64,000 nucleotides of DNA from Naumannella halotolerans (GTDB lineage: Bacteria > Actinomycetota > Actinomycetes > Propionibacteriales > Propionibacteriaceae). Positions within the stretch are counted from its first letter, which is position 1; each line of letters begins with the position of its first letter. The translations under genes were made by a program, and so were the position numbers. Shown here one piece after another: positions 7,743 through 16,280 of this stretch. The notes below the pieces were generated by a model that saw only the letters and a list, made by a program, of their open reading frames with translations, was not told where the DNA came from and did not search any database. The stretch covers positions 43,063-107,062 of the forward strand of contig NZ_SOAW01000004.1 in the NCBI RefSeq assembly GCF_004364645.1, given 5' to 3'.

Positions 7743-8918
7743 TCAGCGGGCCACCCCGCCACTCCAGGGGTGGGCCGCTGTTCGTCCTCGATCGGAGCGT
7801 GACAGCGCCTCGTACCCGCGGTTCCACAGCCACTCGACCGGTCCGCGCCGGAACCGCCGCAGCCACAGGTGGGCGCCGAGTACGACCAGGGCGCAGATCG
7901 CGACCCAACCACCGATGCTCACCGCCGTCCGCCGCGGCGACCCGAAAGCGCCGAGGTCGAATCCCCAACCGTGGAAGACGATCGAGGCGATGATGTTCTG
8001 CACGATGTAGGCGCTCAGGGCGACCCTGCCGACCTCCGCCAGCCGCCGGCCGGCCCACCCCGGCTCCCGCGAGCCGACCAGTTCGACGATCAGTGCCAGC
8101 AACCCGGCCGCCACCACCGGCGAGATCACCCACCGCGTCAACGGCATCCAGTCCGGATCCGCGAGCCCGAGACCCAGGTCGGCGCCCAGCGCAACCGCGC
8201 CGATGAACATCAGTCGCCGCCGCAGCACCCGCCCATGGGCACCGAACACCCCATTGCGGTGGAGCCAGGCCCCGGCGAGGAAGAGGGCGATGCTGCCGGC
8301 CAGGATCAGTACCGGCTCGAACCGGAAGAGGCCGGGGTTCTGCCAGCGCAGCACGACCAGATCCCACCAGCTTCCGTCGCGGTACGGGTTCGGCTGCAAC
8401 GGCTCGCCGCTGCCGAGGCTGGCCTGACCACTCAGCAGACCAGCGGTGATGAAGAGGATCAGCGCGATGTGCACACCGGCGGTGACGGTGAACCAGACCC
8501 GTTGGCTGCGGGGGCTGGTGGCCAGCAGGCACGCAACGATCGCGCCGGTCACCGCGTACCCCATCAGCACGTCGAACTCGATCACCAGCAGATAGTTGAG
8601 CAGCCCGTCGAGAAACAACAGCAACGCCCGCCACAGGTACGACCCGGGCCAGCGCAGCCCGCGACGAGCAGCGGCGTCGGCTTGGATCGCCAGGCCGATG
8701 CCGAACATCAGGGTGAGCAGTCCCAGGAACTTCCCGTTCGCCAGCTGTTGCAGCACCTTCTCCAACCAGCCCTGCCAGGCCGGGAGGTCGGCAGTCACCG
8801 GCGAGTTGAGGTAGCCGAACATCCCCTCCGGGTGACTGAAGATCCAGATGTTCGTCGCGAGCGTGCCGAGGATCGCCACCCCACGGGCGATGTCCAGTGC
8901 AGGAATCCGTTCGGCCAT
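7743..8918 (-). CDS. DUF418-family multi-pass membrane protein
   Basis: The 391-residue product begins MAERIPALDIARGVAILGT, the typical N-terminal signature of DUF418 and related acyltransferase-like membrane proteins. About ten hydrophobic segments span the rest, and the C-terminal part contains GRVALSAYIVQN, the conserved core of DUF418. The biochemical function of the family is not established. It is transcribed divergently from a TetR-type regulator across a 62-bp gap that holds two palindromes, so it is the likely target of that regulator. Confidence 0.82.
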   Translation of the reverse strand: MAERIPALDIARGVAILGTLATNIWIFSHPEGMFGYLNSPVTADLPAWQGWLEKVLQQLANGKFLGLLTLMFGIGLAIQADAAARRGLRWPGSYLWRALLLFLDGLLNYLLVIEFDVLMGYAVTGAIVACLLATSPRSQRVWFTVTAGVHIALILFITAGLLSGQASLGSGEPLQPNPYRDGSWWDLVVLRWQNPGLFRFEPVLILAGSIALFLAGAWLHRNGVFGAHGRVLRRRLMFIGAVALGADLGLGLADPDWMPLTRWVISPVVAAGLLALIVELVGSREPGWAGRRLAEVGRVALSAYIVQNIIASIVFHGWGFDLGAFGSPRRTAVSIGGWVAICALVVLGAHLWLRRFRRGPVEWLWNRGYEALSRSDRGRTAAHPWSGGVAR

Positions 8919-8931
8919 CTCCAGACCTTTC

Positions 8932-8970
8932 TATCACGAGTGAGATACAAAAAGTATCACAGGTGTGACA
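8932..8970. promoter_or_regulatory. Two tandem operator-like palindromes between DUF418 and tetR genes
   Basis: TATCACGAGTGAGATA (8932-8947) and TATCACAGGTGTGACA (8955-8970) are related imperfect palindromes with centres 23 bp apart. They fill the 62-bp divergent intergenic region, which is also locally AT-rich. Two adjacent sites in this position fit a TetR regulator that represses both its own gene and the divergent membrane protein gene. Confidence 0.75.
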
Positions 8971-8980
8971 AAATGGATCC

Positions 8981-9586
8981 GTGCCGAAGGTCGTCGATGC
9001 CACCGAACGCCTTGCCCTGATCCATGACGCCACGATCCGCCTGATCGTGACCGGCGGGGTCGCTCATGCCTCGCTGCGCAATGTCGCCGCCGAGGCGGGC
9101 ATCAACATCGGTTCGGTGCGGCACTACGTCGGATCGACCGGCAACCTTCTGCGCGGCGTGGTGGAGGCGATGTCACAGGCGGTGACCGATCGGCTGGAGT
9201 CCTATGACGTCGCCGTCCTGCAGCAACTCGGTCCGCAGGAGAGCTTCGAGCTGGCGGTGGACATGTTGTGCGAACTGATTCCGCTGGACGACCAACGCCG
9301 CACCGAGGCCGCGGTATGGCTCGCCCTGCTCGAGCACTCCCGGGTCCATGGCGACCTCGGCGGCGCGTTCGACTACATGGCCAGCGGAATCAGGATCCTC
9401 ACCACCGGAATCCTGACCGCTGCCGGGGTGCGGGATCCCGAACTCCCGGCCGAGGCACTCGCCTGCGCCCTGGACGGTCTGGTCGTCGCGATGGTGGCGG
9501 CCCCGGAGCATTACAGCCCGGAGTTCGCCAAGAACCTGGTGCACTGGCAGCTGCGGCAGGCGGTAGCGGGCACCGGCCGGTCATGA
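8981..9586 (+). CDS. TetR-family transcriptional regulator
   Basis: The 201-residue protein has an N-terminal TetR DNA-binding domain: the first helix around ATERLALIHDATIRLI, and the recognition part LRNVAAEAGINIGSVRHYVGS near residues 33-53. The C-terminal 140 residues form the ligand-binding and dimer domain, with no recognisable ligand class. The GTG start at 8981 lies directly after the second operator-like palindrome, so binding there would block its own expression. The divergent DUF418 gene is the probable second target. Confidence 0.88.
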   Translation: MPKVVDATERLALIHDATIRLIVTGGVAHASLRNVAAEAGINIGSVRHYVGSTGNLLRGVVEAMSQAVTDRLESYDVAVLQQLGPQESFELAVDMLCELIPLDDQRRTEAAVWLALLEHSRVHGDLGGAFDYMASGIRILTTGILTAAGVRDPELPAEALACALDGLVVAMVAAPEHYSPEFAKNLVHWQLRQAVAGTGRS

Positions 9587-9620
9587 CGTGGGTCGCGCCT
9601 GAGAAGTGAGCGAAATCCGC

Positions 9621-9669
9621 CACTCGATGCCGGAATCGGCACCGAGTGGCCCGAATTACCGATCGAGTG
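9621..9669. repeat. Palindromic element with CACTCGAT arms
   Basis: CACTCGAT (9621-9628) and ATCGAGTG (9662-9669) are inverted around a 33-nt loop that itself contains a nested near-palindrome. The same arm core CACTCGAT / ATCGAGTG recurs in the palindromic repeats at 63419-63500 and 63851-63902, suggesting a dispersed family. No gene is visible in this stretch after the tetR gene. Confidence 0.5.
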
Positions 9670-9778
9670 TCCGAATCTGCTCAGGATCCCCCAACGACGC
9701 CGGCCTCCCCGACCCGAGCTGCGGCAGAACCAGGCCGCAGGCCGTCAGCTCGATGGTGGGGCCAGCTAGTTTCGGTTC

Positions 9779-9958
9779 ATGCGTTTCAGAGCGTCTCGTC
9801 TGCTTGACCCGGGTGGCACCGGCCGGCCGGTCCAGCCCTGGGCAGCCGTGGCCGGCTGGGCCGCGCTGCTGTTGCCCCTGCCGGCGGTGGTCTGGCGATT
9901 GGCGATGGTGGCCGGGGTCCCGACCGGGTTCGCCGATGCCGAGTTCCCGGGCCGGTGA
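9779..9958 (+). pseudogene. Short ORF resembling the truncated N-terminus of a membrane protein
   Basis: This 59-codon frame encodes one hydrophobic helix around WAAVAGWAALLLPLP. It is preceded by a -10-like TAGTTT at 9767-9772, six bases before the ATG, the leaderless arrangement seen at other genes here. The sequence reminds me of the start of larger multi-pass actinobacterial membrane proteins, but it stops after one segment and nothing homologous follows before the tRNA. It may be a remnant of a deleted gene or a genuine small membrane protein. Confidence 0.4.
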
Positions 9959-9993
9959 GCCGATCGGAGTCGGATCGGCTCCGGCGCGAGGTT

Positions 9994-10023
9994 TTGCCGA
10001 GGATCGGCAACGGCCGGTACAGT
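9994..10023 (+). promoter_or_regulatory. Promoter of tRNA-Ser(GCT)
   Basis: TTGCCG (9994-9999) and TACAGT (10018-10023) are separated by 18 bp and lie 21 bp before the mature tRNA 5' end, as expected for a stable-RNA promoter. Confidence 0.6.
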
Positions 10024-10044
10024 GACCGGCGACGCACAGCGTCT

Positions 10045-10135
10045 GGAGGCGTCGCCTAGTCCGGTCTATGGCGCCCGCCTGCTAAGCGGGTTGAGGGTTT
10101 ATCCCCTCTCGCGGGTTCAAATCCCGCCGCCTCCG
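10045..10135 (+). tRNA. tRNA-Ser (anticodon GCT)
   Basis: The 91-nt sequence folds with acceptor stem GGAGGCG/CGCCTCC, anticodon stem CCCGC/GCGGG and loop CTGCTAA (anticodon GCT). The long variable arm is typical of class II tRNA-Ser. CCA is not encoded. Confidence 0.95.
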
Positions 10136-10142
10136 CTGCACA

Positions 10143-10181
10143 CCGAGGGCCCCGGCACTAACAGCGTGCCGGGGCCCTCGG
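10143..10181 (+). terminator. Strong hairpin after tRNA-Ser(GCT)
   Basis: A perfect 16-bp stem (10143-10158 with 10166-10181) closes a 7-nt loop a few bases after the tRNA. It is GC-rich and is followed by only a weak T tract. Confidence 0.8.
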
Positions 10182-10273
10182 CGTTACGTCCGCTCATCCC
10201 GATCGCCGCCACGACTGCGGCGGGCGCAGAAACCGACGGTCGGCTCACCACAGCCGCACTATCCTCGTACCTC

Positions 10274-11491
10274 GTGACTCATCGCCTGCGACTCGGAGCC
10301 TTGGTGGCCACTGCCGCAGCCCTCATCACCCTGCCGGCCGCCCCAGCCGAGGCGGCCACGCTCCAGTGGTCCGACGAGCCGCCGGTCGCCGCCAGTGCAG
10401 CCACCGGTCGCGACTGCGGTGACCTGCTGTTCGTCGGGGTACGTGGTTCGGCCGAGCCCGAGCCCTACGGTGACACGATCGCGGCGCTGCGCGATTCCCT
10501 GGCCGAGCAGACCGCCGACCTGCCCGGCGCGGTCGACCTGCGGGTACGCGAGGTATACCTCGACTATCCGGCCGTCTCGCCGGAGACCCTCGGCAGCGTC
10601 GGCATCGACGGGCTGTTGTTCTCCACCGAGATGCCGCCGACCGAGTTCTACGACTCGGTGACCGCCGGGCGGGTGTCGATGGTCCAGGTGCTGCAGGACT
10701 CGGCGACCCGCTGCCCGGACGAGCACTGGGTGCTCGGGGGATTCTCCCAAGGGGCGCAGGTCGTCGCCGAGGCACTCGCAACCGAGGAACTCGCCGACGC
10801 CGCCGACGAGCGGCTGCTGGGTGCGGTCGTACTGGGGAATCCGGCCAATGCGCCGACGATGCCGGGGGTGACCTCGGTCGGCGATGCCGAGAACGACGCC
10901 GTCGGACTGACCCCCAGCCTGTACTACCTGCGGCAGCGGATCGCCGAAGCCCGCCAACCCGACGACGAACTCGGCGTCTCCGGGGCATTGCGGTCGGTGG
11001 TGGAACTGTCCGACGGGTCGTTGGATCGCGAGCTCACCTCCGAGGTGATGACCGACAACGGGATGCAACCACCGTCGGCGCTGTTCGACCGGATCACCCA
11101 GGTCTGCAACACCGGCGACCTGATCTGCGATGCCGGACCCGGCCTGGGCCGGATGGTCTTCTCCGCCTCGCCACTGCAGACCGAGGTGGACAACGCCGAA
11201 CCGATCCACCTGGGGTACGCAAGCCTGATGGACCAGGCCACCGCGCCGACGATCCAGCGGATCACCGACTGGGCCCCGACCGTGCAGCACCCGGCACCGG
11301 CGCCGGCGGCCGAATCCGACCGGTTCCTGCTGGGCGTCGCGGTCGGTGTCGCCGGATCGGCGGTGCTGGTCGGGCTGGCCACGGCGCTCACCCGGATCGG
11401 TCGTCGCCGTCGACTCGACCGGGCCGACGGACAGGATCGGCTCGACCCCGAGCGGGCCGACCGCCCTCGCTCGGCACAGGATCGACCGTGA
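10274..11491 (+). CDS. Secreted, membrane-anchored cutinase-family serine esterase
   Basis: The 405-residue protein is an alpha/beta hydrolase of the cutinase family, expected to cut ester bonds in polyesters or lipids outside the cell. A signal peptide (residues about 1-29, ending near APAEA) is followed by DLLFVGVRGSAEP and the nucleophile motif GGFSQGAQ. A C-terminal membrane helix (around FLLGVAVGVAGSAVLVG) is followed by an Arg-rich tail, so the enzyme stays anchored. The frame extends upstream through tRNA-Ser, so I chose the GTG at 10274: it begins the signal peptide and lies 8 bp after a TATCCT -10 box. Substrate is unknown. Confidence 0.85.
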   Translation: MTHRLRLGALVATAAALITLPAAPAEAATLQWSDEPPVAASAATGRDCGDLLFVGVRGSAEPEPYGDTIAALRDSLAEQTADLPGAVDLRVREVYLDYPAVSPETLGSVGIDGLLFSTEMPPTEFYDSVTAGRVSMVQVLQDSATRCPDEHWVLGGFSQGAQVVAEALATEELADAADERLLGAVVLGNPANAPTMPGVTSVGDAENDAVGLTPSLYYLRQRIAEARQPDDELGVSGALRSVVELSDGSLDRELTSEVMTDNGMQPPSALFDRITQVCNTGDLICDAGPGLGRMVFSASPLQTEVDNAEPIHLGYASLMDQATAPTIQRITDWAPTVQHPAPAPAAESDRFLLGVAVGVAGSAVLVGLATALTRIGRRRRLDRADGQDRLDPERADRPRSAQDRP

Positions 11492-11736
11492 CCGGCCGGA
11501 AAGTGATGTCACCCGGTGGCACCGCCCGCCCTGCCGGGCCGGGTCGCGCCACTCGGTGGCCTCTCCGGCACGGCCCGTCGCACGACAATCCACCCGCCGT
11601 GCACAATCCGCCTGCGCTGCTCCCCCGCCCCACGACGGTCTGATCCGTCGCAACCAGTTTCCAACCAAGGGCCGATTCGGGCCGACTTCCAGCCCGTATC
11701 ATGGTCCGGTCAGCCCGCCGCCACGAACAGGTACTC

Positions 11737-13359
11737 ATGAGCTCTGAACAGGTCACCGAGAAGCCGCAGCGCGCCCCCAATCGGCGCAAGCGATTCAGCT
11801 TCGGCCAGAGCACCTTCTGGACCGTGCTCGGGAGCCTGCTGCCGGGCTCGGGACTGCTGGCCGCGGGCCGGCGGCGACGGCTCGGCCTGATCGTCCTGGC
11901 CATCTTCTGTCTGGCAGTGCTCGGCCTGGCGATCTGGGCGGCGGTCGACATGAGCAGCTTGATCCGCCTGGCGGTCCGCCCCAGTTTCCTGATCGGCCTG
12001 ACGATCGTGCTGCCGATCCTGGCGCTGATCTGGGTGGCGGTGATCGTGCGTACCCATCTGGATCTGCGGCCGGCGGCGTTGACCACCCTGCAGCGAGGGT
12101 TCGGCGCTGCCCTGGTCGGCGTCCTGGCCTTCGCCGTGGTGGCCCCGATGGCGGTCGCCAGCCGCTACTCCTACGACCAGGCCAGCCTGGTGACGCAGGT
12201 CTTCGCCGGTGGCGAGTCCAAATCCGGTACCCGCCCCGACCTGGGCGGCGACGACCCGTTCCAGGACAAGGAGCGGGTGAACATCGCCCTGCTCGGTGCC
12301 GATGACTCCGCCGACGGCGAAGAGGGCAACATCCGTACCGACACGATGATGGTCGCCAGCATCAACACCCGCACCGGCAACACCACCATCGTCACCATCC
12401 CGCGGCAGACGATGAACCTCCCGTTCCCCGCGGACTCGCCGCTGCACGAGTACTACCCCAACGGGTTCTCCGGCTACACCGAGGCCGAGGGAATGGCCAA
12501 CAACCTCTACTACGCGGTGCCGAACGAGGTGCCGGCCGATGTCCTCGGTGAGACCGACGATCTCGGTGCAGACGCGCTGAAACTCGCTTTGGGTGAGGCC
12601 ACCGGGTTGAAGGTCGACTACTACGCGATGATCAACTTCACGGGGTACGAGGAACTGGTGGACGCCCTCGGCGGGATCACCGTGAACATCAACTACTACG
12701 TGCCGATCGGCGGCAACACCGACCTGGGAATCCCCCCGGATGACCAGCTGGCACCAGGCCCTGACCAGCATCTCGACGGTTTCGAGGCTCTCTGGTTCGC
12801 CCGCGGCCGCTACGGGCTGGACGACTACCAGCGCAACGAACGCCAGCGCTGTTCGGTGAACGCGATCATCGAACAGGCCAACCCTGTGAACCTGCTGCAG
12901 CGTTACGAAGCGATCGCCAATGCCTCGAAGGCGATGGTGGAGACCGACATCCCGCAGGACGTGCTGCCGGCGATCGTCGACCTCTCGCTGAAGGTGCAGT
13001 CCGAGGGTGAGGTACGCAGCATCGCGCCGTTCGACGGCGACAATGCCCTGTCCACCGGCAGCCCGGACTACGACGAACTGCGGTCACGGGTGGAGAAAGC
13101 CCTCGGCGAGTCCGAGGCTCCGCCGGAGGACGATCAGCCGGCCGGCAGCGGCGGCGACGGAAGCGGCGGCGGTGACGGCTCGGAACCGGCCGAGACTTCG
13201 GAGCCGGAGCCCAGCGAGGAGCCGTCGACCGAACCCGACGACTCCGGGGCCGAGGAGACCGCAGCCGACGACCAGCCTGCAAGTGAGAACCTCACCGATT
13301 CCTGCGCCTACAACGCCGAGCAGGCCGAGGCCTCCACGCCGTACGTCCTGCGGAACTGA
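11737..13359 (+). CDS. LytR-CpsA-Psr (LCP) family cell-wall glycopolymer ligase
   Basis: The 540-residue product carries three to four N-terminal membrane segments (about residues 20-155), then an extracellular LCP domain. NIALLGADDS, RTDTMMVASINT and TIVTIPRQTMNLPF form the conserved pyrophosphate-binding region; GFSGYTEAEGM and DALGGITVNI follow. LCP enzymes attach teichoic acids, arabinogalactan or similar polymers to peptidoglycan. Several LCP proteins have one membrane anchor; the extra N-terminal helices here are less common. The C-terminus is a long Glu/Ser/Pro-rich tail. The frame opens at 11701, but TATCAT at 11697-11702 looks like its -10 box, so ATG 11737 is preferred. Confidence 0.9.
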   Translation: MSSEQVTEKPQRAPNRRKRFSFGQSTFWTVLGSLLPGSGLLAAGRRRRLGLIVLAIFCLAVLGLAIWAAVDMSSLIRLAVRPSFLIGLTIVLPILALIWVAVIVRTHLDLRPAALTTLQRGFGAALVGVLAFAVVAPMAVASRYSYDQASLVTQVFAGGESKSGTRPDLGGDDPFQDKERVNIALLGADDSADGEEGNIRTDTMMVASINTRTGNTTIVTIPRQTMNLPFPADSPLHEYYPNGFSGYTEAEGMANNLYYAVPNEVPADVLGETDDLGADALKLALGEATGLKVDYYAMINFTGYEELVDALGGITVNINYYVPIGGNTDLGIPPDDQLAPGPDQHLDGFEALWFARGRYGLDDYQRNERQRCSVNAIIEQANPVNLLQRYEAIANASKAMVETDIPQDVLPAIVDLSLKVQSEGEVRSIAPFDGDNALSTGSPDYDELRSRVEKALGESEAPPEDDQPAGSGGDGSGGGDGSEPAETSEPEPSEEPSTEPDDSGAEETAADDQPASENLTDSCAYNAEQAEASTPYVLRN

Positions 13360-13378
13360 TCGGTACGGCTCGGTCCGC

Positions 13379-13831
13379 TCAGTCGAGCGGCCGGTAGCCG
13401 CGGCTGTTGTCCAGCCGCCGCTTCAGGTCCGCAACCATCGCCTGCACCCGCGGATCGGACTCCGGCGCCGGGGAGACGACATGGCGATCAGGGTCGCCAA
13501 GGAAGCTGATCCGGTGCCCGCCGGCAGCGGTGGCGACCTGTTCGACCTGATCCCAGCGCCCCTCGACGGTGCCCGAGCGGCCACTGATCCGGAACCCCTG
13601 ATCGTCGAAGACGAAGTCGACCCGACTGAGCCGGACCAGGACCAGGCCGACGACCGCCAGGGCGATCGCACCGGCCAGCAGCAGCCAGCCGAACACGGCG
13701 ACGAGGATCGGCCAGCCCTGCGCACTGGCCAGGACCACCAGCACGGCACCGATCACCGCAGCGGCGGCGGAGATGGCGAAGGTACGCAGCGGCAGCGGCG
13801 CGGTGATCGGATGGTCCACGCGGTTCTGCAT
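13379..13831 (-). CDS. Small PH-like membrane protein
   Basis: The 150-residue product has two hydrophobic segments (about residues 15-65) followed by a beta-rich domain around DFVFDDQGFRISGRSGTVEGRWDQVEQVATAAG, the pattern of bacterial PH/YcxB-like membrane proteins. No catalytic residues are visible and the role is unknown. The open frame runs back through tRNA-Ser(TGA), so the internal ATG at 13831 was taken as start. It converges on the LCP gene with a 19-bp gap. Confidence 0.65.
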   Translation of the reverse strand: MQNRVDHPITAPLPLRTFAISAAAAVIGAVLVVLASAQGWPILVAVFGWLLLAGAIALAVVGLVLVRLSRVDFVFDDQGFRISGRSGTVEGRWDQVEQVATAAGGHRISFLGDPDRHVVSPAPESDPRVQAMVADLKRRLDNSRGYRPLD

Positions 13832-13938
13832 GACGGGGTTCTGCACCGGGGTTGGCCTCTTCTGCTCTGCGGAACGATGCTCACCGGCGGAACCGGATTT
13901 CCCCGGTCGGGCGGCAACCCGCGAGCGGCCGATGATGG

Positions 13939-14025
13939 CGGCGAGGGTGGGATTCGAACCCACGGAACGGTCACCCGCTCGGCCGCTTTCAAGGCGGCTG
14001 CACTAGTCCACTATGCGACCTCGCC
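13939..14025 (-). tRNA. tRNA-Ser (anticodon TGA)
   Basis: On the minus strand a 7-bp acceptor stem (GGCGAGG/CCTCGCC), anticodon stem GCCGC/GCGGC with loop CTTGAAA (anticodon TGA), a long variable arm and the T-loop GGTTCGAATCC are all visible. CCA is not encoded. Confidence 0.95.
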
Positions 14026-14081
14026 GAGCCCGGTTCCCCCGGGCCGTCAGGCAATCGTAGCGGCTGACTAGCATCGACTGC

Positions 14082-15050
14082 ATGTACGCAGTCACCCAGA
14101 CGGCAGCCGGTGGACCGGACACCCTGACCTGGGACCAGGTCCCCGATCCGACGCCGCCCGGACCCGATGAGGTGCTGGTGAAGGTGGCCGCCGCCGGGGT
14201 GAATCGCGCCGACCTGTTGCAGCGCCAAGGACACTACCCACCGCCGGCCGGTGCCTCGACGACGATCGGCTTGGAGTGCTCGGGGACGATCGCGGCGGTG
14301 GGCGACAAGGTCACCGATCAGCAGATCGGCGAGCCGTGTGTGGCGCTGCTGTCCGGTGGCGGTTACGCCGAGTACGCGGTGGTCCCGGCCGGCCAGGTGA
14401 TCCCACCCCCCGAGGGGGTGGATCTGGTCAGCGCCGGCGGACTGCTGGAAGTCGCGGCGACGGTGCTGTCGATGACCGAGCTGGCGCAACTGGCCGCCGG
14501 TGAGACCTTCCTGGTCCACGGCGGCGCCGGCGGCATCGGTTCCTTCGCCATCCAATACGGGGTGGCACTGGGCGCCCGGGTGATCACCACCGCCGGCAGT
14601 GCGGAGAAGCTCGCCTACTGCCGTGAGCTGGGCGCGGCGACGGCCATCGACTACCACACCGACTGGGTGGAGGCCGTGAAAGCCGAGGGTGGCGCCGATG
14701 TGATCCTGGATGTGGTGGGTGCGAAGTATCTGCGATCGAACCTCGAGGTGCTGCGAGCGGACGGCCGGTTGGCGATCATCGGATTCCAGGGTGGCACGAA
14801 GGGTGAGATCGACCTGGGCGCGCTGCTGGCCAAACGCGGCTCGGTGATCGCGGCCTCCCTGCGCTCGCGTCCGGTGGAACAGAAGGCGGCCATCTGCGAG
14901 GCGGTACGCGAGACCGTCTGGCCGCTGGTCTCCGCCGGCCGGATCACCATCCCGGCCGAGACCCGGATGCCGATCACCGAGGTGGTCGAGGCACACCGGC
15001 GACTGGAGTCCGGCGACAACACCGGGAAGATCATCCTGACCGTCGACTGA
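14082..15050 (+). CDS. NAD(P)H:quinone oxidoreductase, zinc-free MDR family
   Basis: The 322-residue protein is a medium-chain reductase of the quinone oxidoreductase/PIG3 branch. The N-terminal GroES-like domain shows VAAAGVNRADLLQRQGHYPPP, and the NADPH-binding Rossmann segment is VHGGAGGIGSFAIQYG near residue 145. Zinc-ligand cysteines of true alcohol dehydrogenases are absent. It should reduce quinones or reactive enones with NADPH in the cytosol. TAGCAT at 14069-14074 lies 7 bp before the ATG, so the mRNA is probably leaderless. Confidence 0.9.
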   Translation: MYAVTQTAAGGPDTLTWDQVPDPTPPGPDEVLVKVAAAGVNRADLLQRQGHYPPPAGASTTIGLECSGTIAAVGDKVTDQQIGEPCVALLSGGGYAEYAVVPAGQVIPPPEGVDLVSAGGLLEVAATVLSMTELAQLAAGETFLVHGGAGGIGSFAIQYGVALGARVITTAGSAEKLAYCRELGAATAIDYHTDWVEAVKAEGGADVILDVVGAKYLRSNLEVLRADGRLAIIGFQGGTKGEIDLGALLAKRGSVIAASLRSRPVEQKAAICEAVRETVWPLVSAGRITIPAETRMPITEVVEAHRRLESGDNTGKIILTVD

Positions 15051-15102
15051 GCCGCTCGAAATCGGGTTCGCCCCGATCGGGGCCGGTCACTAGCCTGTGC
15101 AC

Positions 15103-16280
15103 GTGAAGCTCTCGGCGTACCGCGATGTGTTGTCGATCCCCGCGGTCCGCCAGTTGATCCTGCTCGGCCTGCTGGTCCGGATCCCGCTGTTCGGATCCTT
15201 CCTGGTGATCACCCTGCACGTGGTGGACACCTTGGGCATGGACTACGCCGCGGCGGGGTTGCTGACCACGGTGTCCACCCTGGCGGTCGCCGTCTCCGGG
15301 CCTTGGCGCGGTCGTCGGCTGGACCGGCTGGGGCTGCGTCGCACCCTGGCGCCGTCCTTGATCATCCTGCCGCTGTGTGGGCCTCGTTCCCGTGGTTGCC
15401 CTATGTGGCCCTGATTCCGTTGGTCGCGATCGCCGGCCTGTTCACCCCACCGGTGTTCTCGATCGTGCGCCAGGGACTGGTGGTGGCCGTACCGCAACAC
15501 CGGCGGACCGCGCTTGCCCTGGACTCGGTGGTGGTGGAGATCGGCTTCATGCTCGGGCCCGCACTGGGCATCGTGGTCGCCGGCTTCCTGGGTACCGGAT
15601 GGACGGTGTTGATCTTCGAGTTCGTGCTGGTCGCAGCGACCGCCGGCTTCGCGGTGGTGAACCCGACGATGCGCAGCCGTACCCCGGATGCCGACGCCAC
15701 CGAGGCCCGGCCGCCGTTGCGCAGTTGGTTGACCCTGCCGGTGGCGGCGGTCCTGGCGGCCAGTGTGACGGCCACCTTGTTGCTGACCGGGACCGAACTG
15801 TCGGTGGTCGCCGCTCTGCGGGAACTGAATGCGGCCGGGTTGATCGGAATCATCCTCGCCATCTGGGGATTCGGTTCGGCTGTCGGCGGCATCCTCTACG
15901 GCGCGATCGGACGGCCGATCGATGCGTTCTGGCTGCTCTTCGCCCTGGCCCTGACCACTGTCCCGGTGGCGTTCACCGGGACCTGGTGGTCGATGGCCGG
16001 GGTGCTGCTGCTGTCCGGCTTCTTCTGCGCACCGACGATGGCTGCCACCGTCGAGGCGCTGACCACCTCGGTGCCCGAGGCGGCTCGCGGGGAGGCGCTG
16101 GGTTGGCATGGTTCGGCACTCACCGGTGGCAGCGCGCTGGGCGCGCCGGTGGTCGGTTTCATGATCGACCAGGCCGGCTGGCCGGCCGGATTCCTCACCT
16201 CCGGACTGCTGGCCCTGGCGGTGGCGACGATCGGGCTGACCCTGGTCCGGATCCGTCGACGGCGTAGGGTGGCCGCATGA
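15103..16280 (+). pseudogene. MFS transporter gene with a single-base frameshift
   Basis: Two overlapping frames together encode one 12-helix major facilitator protein. The first (from GTG 15103) covers helices 1-3 and ends its sensible sequence at LIILPL near 15374; the second continues with VWASFPWLPYVALIPLVAIAG from 15375 to 16280. Adding one base at about 15374 gives PLVWASFPW and restores the whole protein, so the defect is a one-base deletion. TAGCCT at 15091-15096 is a good -10 box for a leaderless GTG 15103. The substrate is unknown. The stop codon overlaps the bpa start. It may be a recent pseudogene or a sequence error. Confidence 0.8.

Noticed and set aside
7282..9033. Long minus-strand open frame of 583 codons
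   Set aside because: It overlaps pckG, the DUF418 gene and the tetR promoter in another frame, has Arg/Gly/Ala-rich shadow composition and no family features.
9606..10025. 139-codon plus-strand frame before tRNA-Ser
   Set aside because: It crosses the palindromic element and the tRNA promoter, with shadow-like composition; only the short 9779 frame looks plausible.
10022..10273. N-terminal extension of the cutinase frame
   Set aside because: It runs through tRNA-Ser(GCT) and its terminator; GTG 10274 starts the signal peptide and has a -10 box at leaderless spacing.
15360..15390. Programmed ribosomal frameshift in the MFS gene
   Set aside because: No slippery heptamer or downstream structure is visible; a one-base deletion is simpler.
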